A stretch of 64,000 nucleotides of DNA from NCBI RefSeq assembly GCF_026624755.1, contig NZ_JAPMXC010000010.1, positions 176,875-240,874 of the forward strand, given 5' to 3'. The notes under the pieces are model-generated. The model worked only from the letters and a program-made list of their open reading frames with translations. It was not told where the DNA came from and searched no databases. Position numbers and translations under genes: made by a program. The DNA comes from Robbsia betulipollinis. GTDB taxonomy: Bacteria; Pseudomonadota; Gammaproteobacteria; Burkholderiales; Burkholderiaceae. Below, piece after piece: positions 12,903-20,999 of this stretch (the first letter of the stretch is position 1; the number at the start of each line of letters is the position of its first letter).

Positions 12903-13397
12903 TCACGCCTGCCGCCCCTGACTTTGATGTAGGTGGTCGAGCGGCAGCGGACCGCCGCGTTTGAAGGTCTTGAGGACGATATTGGACCGTACGCTGTCCA
13001 CGCCCGGCACCCGCATCAACTTCTTCATGACGAACTCGGACAGGGCGTTGAGATCCGGAGCGACGATGCGCAGGAAATAATCCGCGTCGCCGACCACCGC
13101 ATGACACTCGAGTACTTCCGGTAGCGAGTCGATCTCCTGCTGGAATCGTTCGATGCTCGAATCATTGTGGTGCTTGAGCTTCAGGCTGGTGAATGCGATC
13201 ACGCCGAGACCCAATGCTTCGGGACGCAGCATGACCTGATACCCGTCGATCACGCCCACCGATTCCAACCGCTGCAGGCGCCGCCCTATCTGGGATGCGG
13301 ACAAGGGAATGCGTTCGCCCAGTTGCTGGTGCGTCGCACGCCCGTGACGTTGTAGTTCGTCGAGCAGCGCCAAGTCGAAATTATCCATTTCCACCAT
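12903..13397 (-). CDS. Lrp/AsnC-family transcriptional regulator
   Basis: DNA-binding regulator, usually responsive to an amino acid. The 164 residues start MVEMDNFDLALLDELQRHG, with an N-terminal helix-turn-helix (about residues 24-45, LGERIPLSASQIGRRLQRLE) and a C-terminal RAM/ligand-binding domain (VLECHAVVGDADYFLRIVAPD). The ATG at 13397 follows GCGGGG; the ATG at 13388 is an equally possible start. It is divergent from phhB across a 235-base gap. In many relatives an AsnC-type regulator sits beside the phenylalanine hydroxylase genes, so phenylalanine or tyrosine control is a reasonable inference. A TTTACC-CTAA-GGTAAA dyad follows the gene at 12870-12885. Confidence 0.92.
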   Translation of the reverse strand: MVEMDNFDLALLDELQRHGRATHQQLGERIPLSASQIGRRLQRLESVGVIDGYQVMLRPEALGLGVIAFTSLKLKHHNDSSIERFQQEIDSLPEVLECHAVVGDADYFLRIVAPDLNALSEFVMKKLMRVPGVDSVRSNIVLKTFKRGGPLPLDHLHQSQGRQA

Positions 13398-13632
13398 CAC
13401 ATACCCCGCATAAAAAGGCAAAATAACGCATTATTTCCGCATGGTATCGTTCTTGAAAGAGCATATCCAGCGAAATGATGGCCTTTCACTGGAGTTCCTC
13501 GCAAGCGTGTCACGATCCCCCGTCCTTTCGGCCGGAACGGTTTCTCCATGCGGACAATCCGCGCAACGCGGGCGGATTTATGGAAGAATAGCGCGCATAC
13601 GGAGCACTCAACGCGACGAGGGGTTGGACACG

Positions 13633-13932
13633 ATGTCGGAGCCGCTTTTACTTTCATCAGACCTACGCGCCGCGCTCGCCGCATTGGGTTGGGCACCGAC
13701 CGCCGGCCGCGACGCGATTCGCAAGCGTTTCCAATTCGCGGATTTCAACGCGGCCTTTGGTTTCATGAGCCGCGTCGCGTTGAAGGCGGAGCAAATGCGT
13801 CATCATCCGGAGTGGTCCAATAACTGGAATACCGTCGAGATCACGCTGTCGACGCACGATGCCGGCGGTTTGACGGAACACGATAACCAGCTCGCCCGGT
13901 TCATCGAGAAAGCGGCGCGCATCAGTCCCTGA
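13633..13932 (+). CDS. phhB: Pterin-4a-carbinolamine dehydratase
   Basis: Dehydrates 4a-hydroxytetrahydropterin, recycling the cofactor of aromatic amino acid hydroxylases. The 99-residue protein has the catalytic signature [20 protein letters not shown] (His57, His58, His75), and the length is standard. The ATG at 13633 follows GACGAGGGGTTGGACACG; a longer in-frame start at 13441 would add a non-conserved extension. Phenylalanine hydroxylase (phhA), which normally precedes phhB, is not found in the gap or anywhere in the window; PhhB/DCoH can also have dimerisation cofactor roles. Confidence 0.93.
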   Translation: MSEPLLLSSDLRAALAALGWAPTAGRDAIRKRFQFADFNAAFGFMSRVALKAEQMRHHPEWSNNWNTVEITLSTHDAGGLTEHDNQLARFIEKAARISP

Positions 13933-14243
13933 CGCGCGCCTGTCATTTCCACGTTGACCCTGCGATCCGCGATTCCGGCCCATACCCGTAGTTCGCTCCC
14001 CCGCCCCGCCTGCTTCAACGGGCATTTCAACCTGCGTACCGGGTCAGAAAAGCACAATCCCATGGCTTCCATTCCCACCGCCGCCCGCTCCACCCGGTTC
14101 TTGAATGATCGGCACCGCTTCTCCCTCCGGGAGCCCTGATCCGGTCTTCATCCGGAAATGCTTGCCTTGTTTCCAAGCGCCTGCCCGAAAACCGCCTTCC
14201 CGCGCCTCGAGCAAGCTCCTTCACCATCGTCCCGAGTTCAAAG
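13933..14243. other. Intergenic region between phhB and the response regulator
   Basis: This stretch of 311 bases has no convincing reading frame on either strand. It should carry the promoter of the two-component operon that starts at 14244. I found no clear hairpin terminator after phhB. Confidence 0.55.
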
Positions 14244-14924
14244 ATGCGACTTCTCCTAGTGGAAGACGACCGCCCGATCGCCCGCGGTATTCAAAGCAGC
14301 CTGGAACAGGCCGGTTTTGTCGTCGACATGGTCCATGACGGCATATTCGCCGAACAAGCACTTTCACAGAACCGACACGATCTGATCGTGCTGGATCTCG
14401 GTCTGCCGGGAATCGATGGCATGACACTGCTGACACGGTTCCGGCAAGTGAACCGTCACACGCCGGTGATCATCCTCACCGCCCGCGACGAGCTGCACGA
14501 CCGTGTGCAGGGCCTTTCCAGCGGTGCCGACGACTACATCGTGAAGCCGTTCGAACTCGCCGAACTCGAAGCACGGATTCGGGCAGTCGCGCGCCGCAGC
14601 GGGCCGCATCAGGACACGCCACGCCCCGAGGTCTCGCTGGGTGGCCTGCGCCTTTCGGGCGTCGATCGCCGCATTTTCAACGACGAAAAACCGGTGGAGC
14701 TGTCGCCGCGAGAATTTGCAGTGCTGGAATTGCTGTTGTTGCGACATGGCCGCGTGGTCAGCAAGGCACAATTACAGGACCACCTGACCCATTTCGGCGG
14801 CGATCTGGGCGACACCGCGATCGAAGTGTACGTTCACCGGGTGCGACGCAAGCTGGAGCATTGCCGGGTCGAAATCGTCACCGTGCGCGGCTTTGGCTAT
14901 CTGTTGCAGGAAATTCGCGCCTAG
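14244..14924 (+). CDS. OmpR/QseB-type response regulator
   Basis: Two-component DNA-binding response regulator of 226 residues. The receiver domain (1-120) has the acidic pair ED at 7-8, phospho-acceptor Asp51 (LIVLDLGLPGIDG) and Lys101 (DDYIVKPF). The C-terminal winged helix (about 130-224) ends VEIVTVRGFGYLLQEIRA. Similarity is to the TctD/QseB/PmrA group. It starts with MRLLLVEDD and is followed after three bases by its kinase, so the two form an operon. The inducing signal cannot be read from the sequence; TctD-type systems often sense tricarboxylates. Confidence 0.94.
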   Translation: MRLLLVEDDRPIARGIQSSLEQAGFVVDMVHDGIFAEQALSQNRHDLIVLDLGLPGIDGMTLLTRFRQVNRHTPVIILTARDELHDRVQGLSSGADDYIVKPFELAELEARIRAVARRSGPHQDTPRPEVSLGGLRLSGVDRRIFNDEKPVELSPREFAVLELLLLRHGRVVSKAQLQDHLTHFGGDLGDTAIEVYVHRVRRKLEHCRVEIVTVRGFGYLLQEIRA

Positions 14925-14927
14925 CAG

Positions 14928-16532
14928 GTGCCTCCCTTGAACATGCCTGCCTCCCTGCCCAGCCTACGCCAGTCGATGTTGCGCCGCCTCGCGGCGCCGT
15001 TGTCCATCCTGGCGCTGGCCAGCGGCACGTTCGCCTACTGGCTGGCCTGGCAGTACACCGCCCATGTCGTCGACCGCTCGCTGGTCGATCTCGCGAACGC
15101 CGTTGCCCAGCAGATCCGGATATCCGGCGACGAGGCGGTGCACTCCGTGCCGCCCCTGGCGCGGGCGATGTTCTCGGATCCCGTGGATCAATTGGTATAC
15201 CGCGTCACGAACGGCGACCTGCCGCTTGCCGGCCAGCAGGACCTGCCGATCTCGGGAACGAGCGTGGTCCGGCTCAATGAGGCGTTCGTCTTCGACGCGC
15301 ATTTTCGCGGCACCTATGTCCGCATTGCCCAGGTCCGCGTCCCGCTGGGGAACGGCCGTCAGTCACTGGTCGAAGTGGGACAGCGGGTGCAGCGCCGGTT
15401 GCGGCTCGCGGCGGAGTTTCTGCTGGCGATCATGACACCGCTGTTGCTGCTGCTGGTCGCGGGCTGGTTGATCGTCTGGCGCGTCGTCAATCAGCAGCTG
15501 ATTCCGCTGACGACGCTGGCGGACACCCTGAACCGGCAAACGCATATGTCGCTCGAACCCGTCGACGAGACGTTCGTGCCCGCCGAGATCCGGCCGTTGA
15601 CCGGTGCGCTGAACGCCCTCCTCGAACGGCTGGGCATCGCGCTGGATGCGCAGCGCAAGTTCATCGCGGACGCGGCGCATCAATTGCGCACGCCCCTTAC
15701 GGCGGTCAAGCTGCATGCCGATCAGGCCGCCACGTCCGGCGATCCGCAACGGGTCGCCGTCGCGATCCAGGAACTGCGCTCGTCCGCCAACCGCGCGGTG
15801 CGTCTGTCGAATCAGTTGCTATCGCTCGCGCGTGCCGAGCCAGGCGAACAGGCGGCGCATTTCGTCATGGTCAACGTCAGCGTGCTGGCATTCGAGACCG
15901 GGGCCGAGTGGGTCCCCCGTTCCCTCGCGCGGCGCGTCGACCTGGGCTTCCAGAGTTGGCCCGACGTCGCCGGAAACGAGGCCGTGAACGAGGCCAGGAT
16001 GCAGAACGAGGCCAGGATGCAGGACGACGACCCGGAAGAGGACGAGGTGGCAACGACGGAACTCGAATCGGCCACCGGTCTGCCCGCGCCGCTTTACGTC
16101 CGTGGCAACCCGACCTTGCTGCGCGAGGTCCTCGCCAACCTGATCGACAATGCATTGAAGTATGTCCCCCCGCACCGGCCGGACGATGCGCGCATCACGG
16201 TCAAGGTCGGCCGCGTCAATGCCGCCGCGCGCGAGTATGCCGAGCTGGTCGTGGAGGATAACGGGCCGGGGGTGGAAGCCGCGGTGCAACATGAATTGTT
16301 CGAGCGTTTTTTTCGCGGGGATGCGAATCCGGCCTCAGAGGGTGGCGCGGGCCTGGGACTGGCGATCGTGCAGGATATCATTCGCCTGCATCAGGGCGCG
16401 GTGCGCTACGAGGATACGCCGGGGGGAGGCTCGCGCTTCATCGTCCGCCTCCCGCTCTACGAATCCACCCCGTCAGCCGCCCTTGACGGGCCGCCCCTTC
16501 GTCGCGAGCATGGTGCCCCGGCAGTTCGCTGA
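14928..16532 (+). CDS. TctE-like sensor histidine kinase with acidic repeat insert
   Basis: Membrane sensor kinase partner of the preceding regulator. The 534 residues comprise membrane helix 1 (about 22-43), a periplasmic domain (about 45-160) of the 2CSK_N/TctE type, helix 2 (about 163-187), HAMP, HisKA with the phosphorylated His251 in FIADAAHQLRTPL, an N box (LANLIDNALKY), and G boxes (VEDNGPG and GGAGLGLAIV). Between HisKA and the ATPase domain is an inserted acidic stretch built from a duplicated NEARMQ unit. The 3' end overlaps the convergent SET gene by 60 bases, and the last 20 residues are unconserved. Confidence 0.94.
   Translation: MPPLNMPASLPSLRQSMLRRLAAPLSILALASGTFAYWLAWQYTAHVVDRSLVDLANAVAQQIRISGDEAVHSVPPLARAMFSDPVDQLVYRVTNGDLPLAGQQDLPISGTSVVRLNEAFVFDAHFRGTYVRIAQVRVPLGNGRQSLVEVGQRVQRRLRLAAEFLLAIMTPLLLLLVAGWLIVWRVVNQQLIPLTTLADTLNRQTHMSLEPVDETFVPAEIRPLTGALNALLERLGIALDAQRKFIADAAHQLRTPLTAVKLHADQAATSGDPQRVAVAIQELRSSANRAVRLSNQLLSLARAEPGEQAAHFVMVNVSVLAFETGAEWVPRSLARRVDLGFQSWPDVAGNEAVNEARMQNEARMQDDDPEEDEVATTELESATGLPAPLYVRGNPTLLREVLANLIDNALKYVPPHRPDDARITVKVGRVNAAAREYAELVVEDNGPGVEAAVQHELFERFFRGDANPASEGGAGLGLAIVQDIIRLHQGAVRYEDTPGGGSRFIVRLPLYESTPSAALDGPPLRREHGAPAVR
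15987..16022 (+). repeat. Two-copy 18-bp tandem repeat in the kinase gene
   Basis: Two identical 18-bp units (15987-16004 and 16005-16022) encode NEARMQ twice and are followed by an Asp/Glu-rich run. The unit is a multiple of three, so copy-number changes would keep the frame. Confidence 0.9.
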
Positions 16533-16940
16533 ACCGCACAGACACAGGTAATCGCGTTTGACCTTCTGCGTGTGTCTGCCATCCAGCACCAGACCGTAGT
16601 CGTAATACAGTTCCTCGCCCGCCGCGATATCCCGGGCGGCATCGATCAGAATACGGCCGTCAACCTCCTCGGCATCGCAATTCGGTGCGCACGAGTGATT
16701 GATCCAGCGAGAGCTGTTGCCGCCGTGAAGACCATCGATGACCCGTCCGTCCTCCAGCGCGAAGTAGAACGTGTGGTTCGGCTGAGCCGGGTCGTGCGGA
16801 TGGCGGCGCAGCGCTTCTTTCCACGAAATCCTTTCGCCCTTGTACTCGAAGATGCGCTCGCCAGCGGCGATCGGAAGCTGGGCGAACACGCCCCGGCCAT
16901 GGATGCCGGAGCGGCGAACGGCAATTCTGCGGTGTGTCAT
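16473..16940 (-). CDS. SET-domain protein-lysine methyltransferase
   Basis: A compact 155-residue SET protein, predicted to transfer methyl groups from SAM to lysine in a protein. It shows HGRGVFA (SET-N), the active-site stretch WINHSCAPNCDAEEVDGR, the ELYYDYGL tyrosines and a post-SET zinc motif CLCGSANCRG. The ATG ending at 16940 was chosen because upstream codons are only the antisense of the oxidoreductase gene. The 3' end overlaps the sensor kinase gene by 60 bases. Bacterial SET proteins of this short type are widespread in proteobacteria, but their substrates are largely unknown. The downstream neighbour gives no functional hint. Confidence 0.88.
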   Translation of the reverse strand: MTHRRIAVRRSGIHGRGVFAQLPIAAGERIFEYKGERISWKEALRRHPHDPAQPNHTFYFALEDGRVIDGLHGGNSSRWINHSCAPNCDAEEVDGRILIDAARDIAAGEELYYDYGLVLDGRHTQKVKRDYLCLCGSANCRGTMLATKGRPVKGG

Positions 16941-17011
16941 CGGGTACGCTGCCCAATAAGCGGGGAAATGATCGAAACGAGCCCGGCACCCTGCCAGGCG
17001 CCAGACGACAA

Positions 17012-18124
17012 TCAGCGCTGGAGACGGCTCGTGTCGCCGAACAGGTCTTTCAGACCGTGCGGCTGCGACCGCCAGTATTGCGGCGGTGCGCTTACCTGCG
17101 CGCCCAGGGTCGCGGCGGCATGCCACGGCCAACGCGGATCGTACAGCATCGCACGCGCGATGGCGACCATATCCGCCTGACCGGTCGCCAGGATGGTTTC
17201 GGCCTGCACCGCCTCGGTGATCATGCCGACGGCCATCGTCGGAATCTGCGTTTCGTGCCGGATCCTTGCCGCAAACGGCAACTGATAACCCGGGCCGACC
17301 GCGATCTTCTGGTGGGGCGACACGCCGCCGCTCGATGCGTCCAGCCAGTCGCACTCGCGCGCCTTCAGAACCTTGACGAATTCGACCGTTTCGTCGATGT
17401 TCCAACCGCCTTCCACCCAGTCGCTGGCTGAAACGCGCACGCCTACGGGAATGTCCCGCGGCACGGCGGCACGCACCGCGTCGAATATTTCGAGCGGAAA
17501 GCGCATACGGTTTTCCAGCGAACCGCCATAGGCGTCGGTACGCTGATTCGCGATGGGCGAAAGGAACTGATGCAGCAGATAGCCGTGCGCCGCATGCAGT
17601 TCGATCGCTTGAATGCCGAGCCTGACCGCGCGTTTCGCGGTTTCGACGAAACCCTGTCGAATGCGCTCGAGACCCGCATCGTCGAGGGCGAGCGGGGCGT
17701 GCTCGCCCTCGGCATGCGACGCCGCCGAGGGCGCGACGGTTTGCCAACCGCCGTCGGCGACGCTGATCTGCTTGCCGCCGGCCCACGGCACCTGGGTCGA
17801 GGCCTTGCGTCCGGCGTGGCTGATCTGCATGCCGATGGGAATGTCCGAATACCGCCGGAGGGTCGCCAGCACGCCGGCCAGCGCGGCTTCGGTACGGTCG
17901 TCCCACAGGCCGAGGTCGCCTGCGGTGATGCGGCCGATCGGTTCGATGGCGACGGCTTCCGTGAACAGCAGACCGGCACCGGAGAGCGCCAGTTGTCCAA
18001 GATGGACCTCGTGCCAGTCAGTCGCTTCACCCTGTTCGGCCGAATACTGGCACATGGGCGAAACAACGATGCGATTGGGCAGCGTCAGGCCGCGGAGGGA
18101 ATAGGGGGAGAATAGCTTGCTCAT
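17012..18124 (-). CDS. NADH:flavin oxidoreductase / Old Yellow Enzyme (YqjM/NamA type)
   Basis: FMN ene-reductase that reduces activated C=C bonds (enals, enones, nitro compounds) with NAD(P)H. The 370 residues, starting MSKLFSPYSLRGLTLPNR, fit the short thermophilic-like class. Seen are SPMCQYSAEQG with the class-typical Cys near the flavin, the substrate-binding His pair in ELHAAHGYLLHQF, AYGGSLENR, and the FMN phosphate region toward the C-terminus ending PPQYWRSQPHG. The start at 18124 gives the conserved N-terminus; an in-frame Met at 18163 would add 13 residues. A MarR gene lies 182 bases upstream on the same strand, a common regulatory pairing for ene-reductases. Confidence 0.93.
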   Translation of the reverse strand: MSKLFSPYSLRGLTLPNRIVVSPMCQYSAEQGEATDWHEVHLGQLALSGAGLLFTEAVAIEPIGRITAGDLGLWDDRTEAALAGVLATLRRYSDIPIGMQISHAGRKASTQVPWAGGKQISVADGGWQTVAPSAASHAEGEHAPLALDDAGLERIRQGFVETAKRAVRLGIQAIELHAAHGYLLHQFLSPIANQRTDAYGGSLENRMRFPLEIFDAVRAAVPRDIPVGVRVSASDWVEGGWNIDETVEFVKVLKARECDWLDASSGGVSPHQKIAVGPGYQLPFAARIRHETQIPTMAVGMITEAVQAETILATGQADMVAIARAMLYDPRWPWHAAATLGAQVSAPPQYWRSQPHGLKDLFGDTSRLQR

Positions 18125-18306
18125 GTCGCTCGGAAAGGTGGACTGCGAGGGGACCGGAGGCATCGGTTCAGAACCGCGGATTCGAGACCGCGAACCTGGC
18201 CGGAAATCGATGATTCAGCATAGCACGGCCTTTTCCGCGTCGTCCGTTCCCCGCCCATTCATCCCGGCGGCCATGCGGCGGCGGATCGCCCCGCCGCCGC
18301 TTTCAT

Positions 18307-18999
18307 TCAGACGGGTTGAACGAAGATTTTCCAGTTTTTCTTCTGTTTGGCTTCGCTACCCAGGTCCCAGGCGTGGCAGTCAAGCCGCACGCCGGTATCC
18401 GGATAATCGATCAACAAGGCATTGCAGTGATGCACGGGTGCCGCGGAGCGGGTGCGGCGGGTGGTCTTGCGCGCCGCTTTGGTCTCTTTGCCCAGATCCG
18501 CGAGCGGTTCGAAATGCTCGCAGCTCAGGCACATGCGGTGCGCGGGAATATGCGCCTTGACTTCGAGCTCGCGAATCATCTTCAGCAGCGAACGATACAA
18601 TGCGCCCTGCTCTTCGATCGGTAAGGAAGACGCAGCCGATTGCAGAAAATTCGGCCAGAGCGCGGCGCGTTTTGCCGCCGTGCGCCCCTTGGGCGTCAGT
18701 TTCACCGCCAGCGCGCGTCCGTCGTCAACCGCCCGGCGCTTCTCGACCAGCCCCTTCGACTCCAGGGTACTGACTGCGTCGCTGGTCGTCGCGGCCGTCA
18801 ATGCCGTCTGACGGGCAATCTCGCCCAGGCGCAAAGCGGTCTTGCCCTGCATCAGCAAGACCAGGATCTCACCTTGTGTCGGCGTCAGTCCGGCGCTCTC
18901 GGCCCAACTCCAGGCCTGGCTGCGCATCGCCGTGCTCAACCGCAGCAGCCCATGGGTGATGCGCCCCATTACCTCTTCGCCATACACCGCTTCACTCAT
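18307..18999 (-). CDS. MarR-family regulator with C-terminal Cys/His cluster
   Basis: Winged-helix repressor of 230 residues, about 80 longer than a usual MarR protein. Residues 1-145 are a standard MarR fold, with the recognition helix near LTAATTSDAVSTLESKGLV and the wing at VDDGRALAVKLT. The extra C-terminus carries CLSC (Cys157, Cys160), HHC (His190, His191, Cys192) and DCH (Cys208, His209), which looks like a metal or iron-sulfur site, joined by a Lys/Arg-rich linker. It lies directly upstream of the ene-reductase gene and faces the gene-free region on the other side, so both redox sensing and control of the oxidoreductase are plausible but inferred. Confidence 0.88.
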   Translation of the reverse strand: MSEAVYGEEVMGRITHGLLRLSTAMRSQAWSWAESAGLTPTQGEILVLLMQGKTALRLGEIARQTALTAATTSDAVSTLESKGLVEKRRAVDDGRALAVKLTPKGRTAAKRAALWPNFLQSAASSLPIEEQGALYRSLLKMIRELEVKAHIPAHRMCLSCEHFEPLADLGKETKAARKTTRRTRSAAPVHHCNALLIDYPDTGVRLDCHAWDLGSEAKQKKNWKIFVQPV

Positions 19000-20279
19000 C
19001 GATATTCACTCTCGAACGTTACTGTTAGCAGGGCTAAAGCGTTGTCGCTTCCCTGCCCGAAACCAAGCATTTCTTAACAACGCGTATTCGCCGGGCCAGG
19101 ACACACCGATACGGGTCGTCCCGCCCGGCAAACGGCAGACGACGCGCATGCTCGCCGAAATCCGGCACTACCGCAGAGATGGCACCCGCAAATCTCAAAA
19201 TTATCGCTGGCGTATCTCTCCGGAATTGCGTGGTACACACCAGCCCACGCAAGGCGCGGGCCTGCGATTGCCGCTATTTTATGCGAGTCTTGAAAAAGAT
19301 TCACGATGCGGTCTGACGCCACGATATCCGGCACGCTGCCGGGCCGGTTCGAGATACTTATCAGCGACGGCAAACCACGGCGTGCCTTCCACGCAGGAGC
19401 GAAAAGGGTGCATGCCGCCGCCTTGTCGACGGTCCGCGAATCGATATCCATCTCGAAATGACGCTCGAACGATTCACGCCCGCGTCATTTGTATCCTGGA
19501 TCAAGCGCTTATTTTTATTATTTCGTGCGTGTAACACAGTGCTGGTTTGCCCGGATACCTGCGCGGTGCGCCAGGTTTTCCGATGGGCTGCGTAAGGCAC
19601 TCCGAATTATTTTCGGGCCTGCAAGGGGAAAATGCACGATGCAAACAAACGAATGAAAGTTTTGGAATCGTTCCCATCTCCGCCTTTCGCGCTTCATTGC
19701 CGGAAGCGAGGTGCGTCCCTGCGCCGCAGGGCAGTCACGATGCCCGCCAGAATCCTGCCCCAAGTCAGGCCTGGAAAAGCGACGAAAAACGATGGTGTGG
19801 GCATGTCGCATGGAAACACGAGCCCTGCTCCGATGGCATCCATGAACAAGCCTTCCCGCGCCGAGAAACGCCAGGATGGGCCGGGCAGGTTCCTGCGTAC
19901 CCTGCGACAGCACATGCCGCGCCCTTTCGCGAATCCGTCTCTCTGACAAATCGACGTACCACTGCCCCATGTGTACGGCCGGCGCATTTACGAAAACCAG
20001 GTGCATCGCTCTGGCTCCCGCCAGCTCGGGGGCACGGGGAGAAGCCCTCCTGGACGCCCTGTAAACCGCTACGGGACGCTTTCCACCCCTGGGTAACACT
20101 TCGCCTCACCGAGCCCGCCAGTGCCCTGCCGGACCTATCCCTGCTTTCCAGCAGGCGGCGCCGCGCTCGGGATCCGGCGCATTTCTCCTCCCCATGTCCG
20201 TTTTTCGCCGGTCTTTCCTTTCCGCAGAAGCGCCGATCAGGTGCCTGAGGACCCGGTCAGCCACGGCCGGTGAAGCGTT
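19000..20279. other. Gene-free region between marR and the proposed origin
   Basis: About 1.3 kb with no recognisable gene. Open frames exist (for example 19547-20248 plus and 19518-20099 minus), but their translations are compositionally odd, lack known motifs and have no ribosome sites. Locally the sequence is richer in A and T than the flanking genes. It may be an eroded gene or spacer next to the origin. The first bases should contain the marR promoter. Confidence 0.6.
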
Positions 20280-20293
20280 TACGCCGTTAACAT

Positions 20294-20352
20294 CGGTTTA
20301 CCGTATGTATACATAGTAATAGTTAACAAGTCTTCATCCTTTCTGTGGATAA
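20294..20352 (+). repeat. 59-bp origin module, copy A
   Basis: Begins CGGTTTACCGTATGTATACA, continues through a GTTAACAA element and ends exactly with the DnaA box TGTGGATAA. Copy B at 20729-20787 has the same length and the same order and spacing of all three elements. Confidence 0.9.
20344..20352 (-). promoter_or_regulatory. DnaA box (perfect)
   Basis: TGTGGATAA, the reverse complement of the consensus TTATCCACA. It forms the last nine bases of 59-bp module A. Confidence 0.82.
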
Positions 20353-20478
20353 CCCGGTTAACCACTCTGTTAACAACGTGTTGAGCGATGTGTATACATC
20401 GGTAAAAACCTGGTAGCGGAAGTGGATGAGCGCGGCGAACTTTTGCTGAAAACACCTTGGCGTCGAGTTATGCAGAAT

Positions 20479-20520
20479 TCATCCACACGAATCAACGGCC
20501 AAAATGCGGGGTTGTCCACA
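20479..20520 (+). promoter_or_regulatory. Two near-consensus DnaA boxes
   Basis: TCATCCACA (20479-20487) and TTGTCCACA (20512-20520) each differ from TTATCCACA by one base and point the same way as the perfect box at 20948. Confidence 0.6.
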
Positions 20521-20728
20521 TGCCGTTCATCGCGGGAGCAGGTTCGTCACTTTCCGTCTGCGTTTTCACGATGGTTTGCGACCGGAATTTTTTACGGCGA
20601 CGGTTTGATGTTTTGTCTCGCGTCGTCATGCGGCCGACATGGCGAAAAACGGATCTTCAGCAGAACGGGATTTTTCGGGGTCTGAAGGGTTTTCAACAGA
20701 TCGACAACGATCGCGTTAGCGTTAACTA

Positions 20729-20787
20729 CGGTTTACCGTATGTAAACATAATAGTAGTTAACAAAGGACGTGTTTTTCTGTGGATAA
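20729..20787 (+). repeat. 59-bp origin module, copy B
   Basis: Starts CGGTTTACCGTATGTAAACA, contains GTTAACAA and ends with TGTGGATAA at 20779-20787. Against copy A the first 20 bases differ at one position, the GTTAACAA block is in the same register, and the last 13 bases are nearly identical; the bases between these blocks are free to vary. Confidence 0.9.
20779..20787 (-). promoter_or_regulatory. DnaA box (perfect)
   Basis: TGTGGATAA at the end of module B, adjacent to the AT-rich stretch at about 20795-20835 that could be the unwinding element. Confidence 0.82.
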
Positions 20788-20947
20788 GTGCATAAAGTTC
20801 ATAAAAATCATAATCTTATATGATTCATAAACGCTGAATGCCATAGCCGTTAACCGCGCGTAACCTGGGCAAACTTCAGGGTGAGGGAGAGGGGTTCGCA
20901 GGTTATGCAGAATCGGTCAACCGGCGTTGCGCACCTTATGAACAAAG

Positions 20948-20956
20948 TTATCCACA
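20948..20956 (+). promoter_or_regulatory. DnaA box (perfect)
   Basis: TTATCCACA in the orientation opposite to the boxes at 20344 and 20779, at the right border of the island, 44 bases before the mnmC stop codon. Confidence 0.8.
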
Positions 20957-20999
20957 GAAAATGCGGGGCATGTCGATGCTGCCGATGACGATTCCCTTC

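Larger units (their letters stand above)
20280..20960. other. Proposed chromosomal replication origin (oriC)
   Basis: An AT-rich island in a GC-rich genome holding three perfect DnaA boxes (TTATCCACA: 20344-20352, 20779-20787 on the minus strand and 20948-20956 on the plus strand) and two one-mismatch boxes (20479-20487 and 20512-20520). A 59-bp module is present twice, and there are seven GTTAAC palindromes. An A/T-only-like stretch at about 20795-20835 could be the unwinding element. It lies 8 kb from a parABS locus and between mnmG and mnmC, and genes to the left are mostly on the minus strand while the block to the right is mostly plus. No dnaA gene is adjacent. Confidence 0.78.

Noticed and set aside
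19547-20248. Possible 233-residue protein in the gene-free region
   Set aside because: No ribosome site, no recognisable motif, and mixed composition rich in Pro, Arg and Cys; treated as non-coding.
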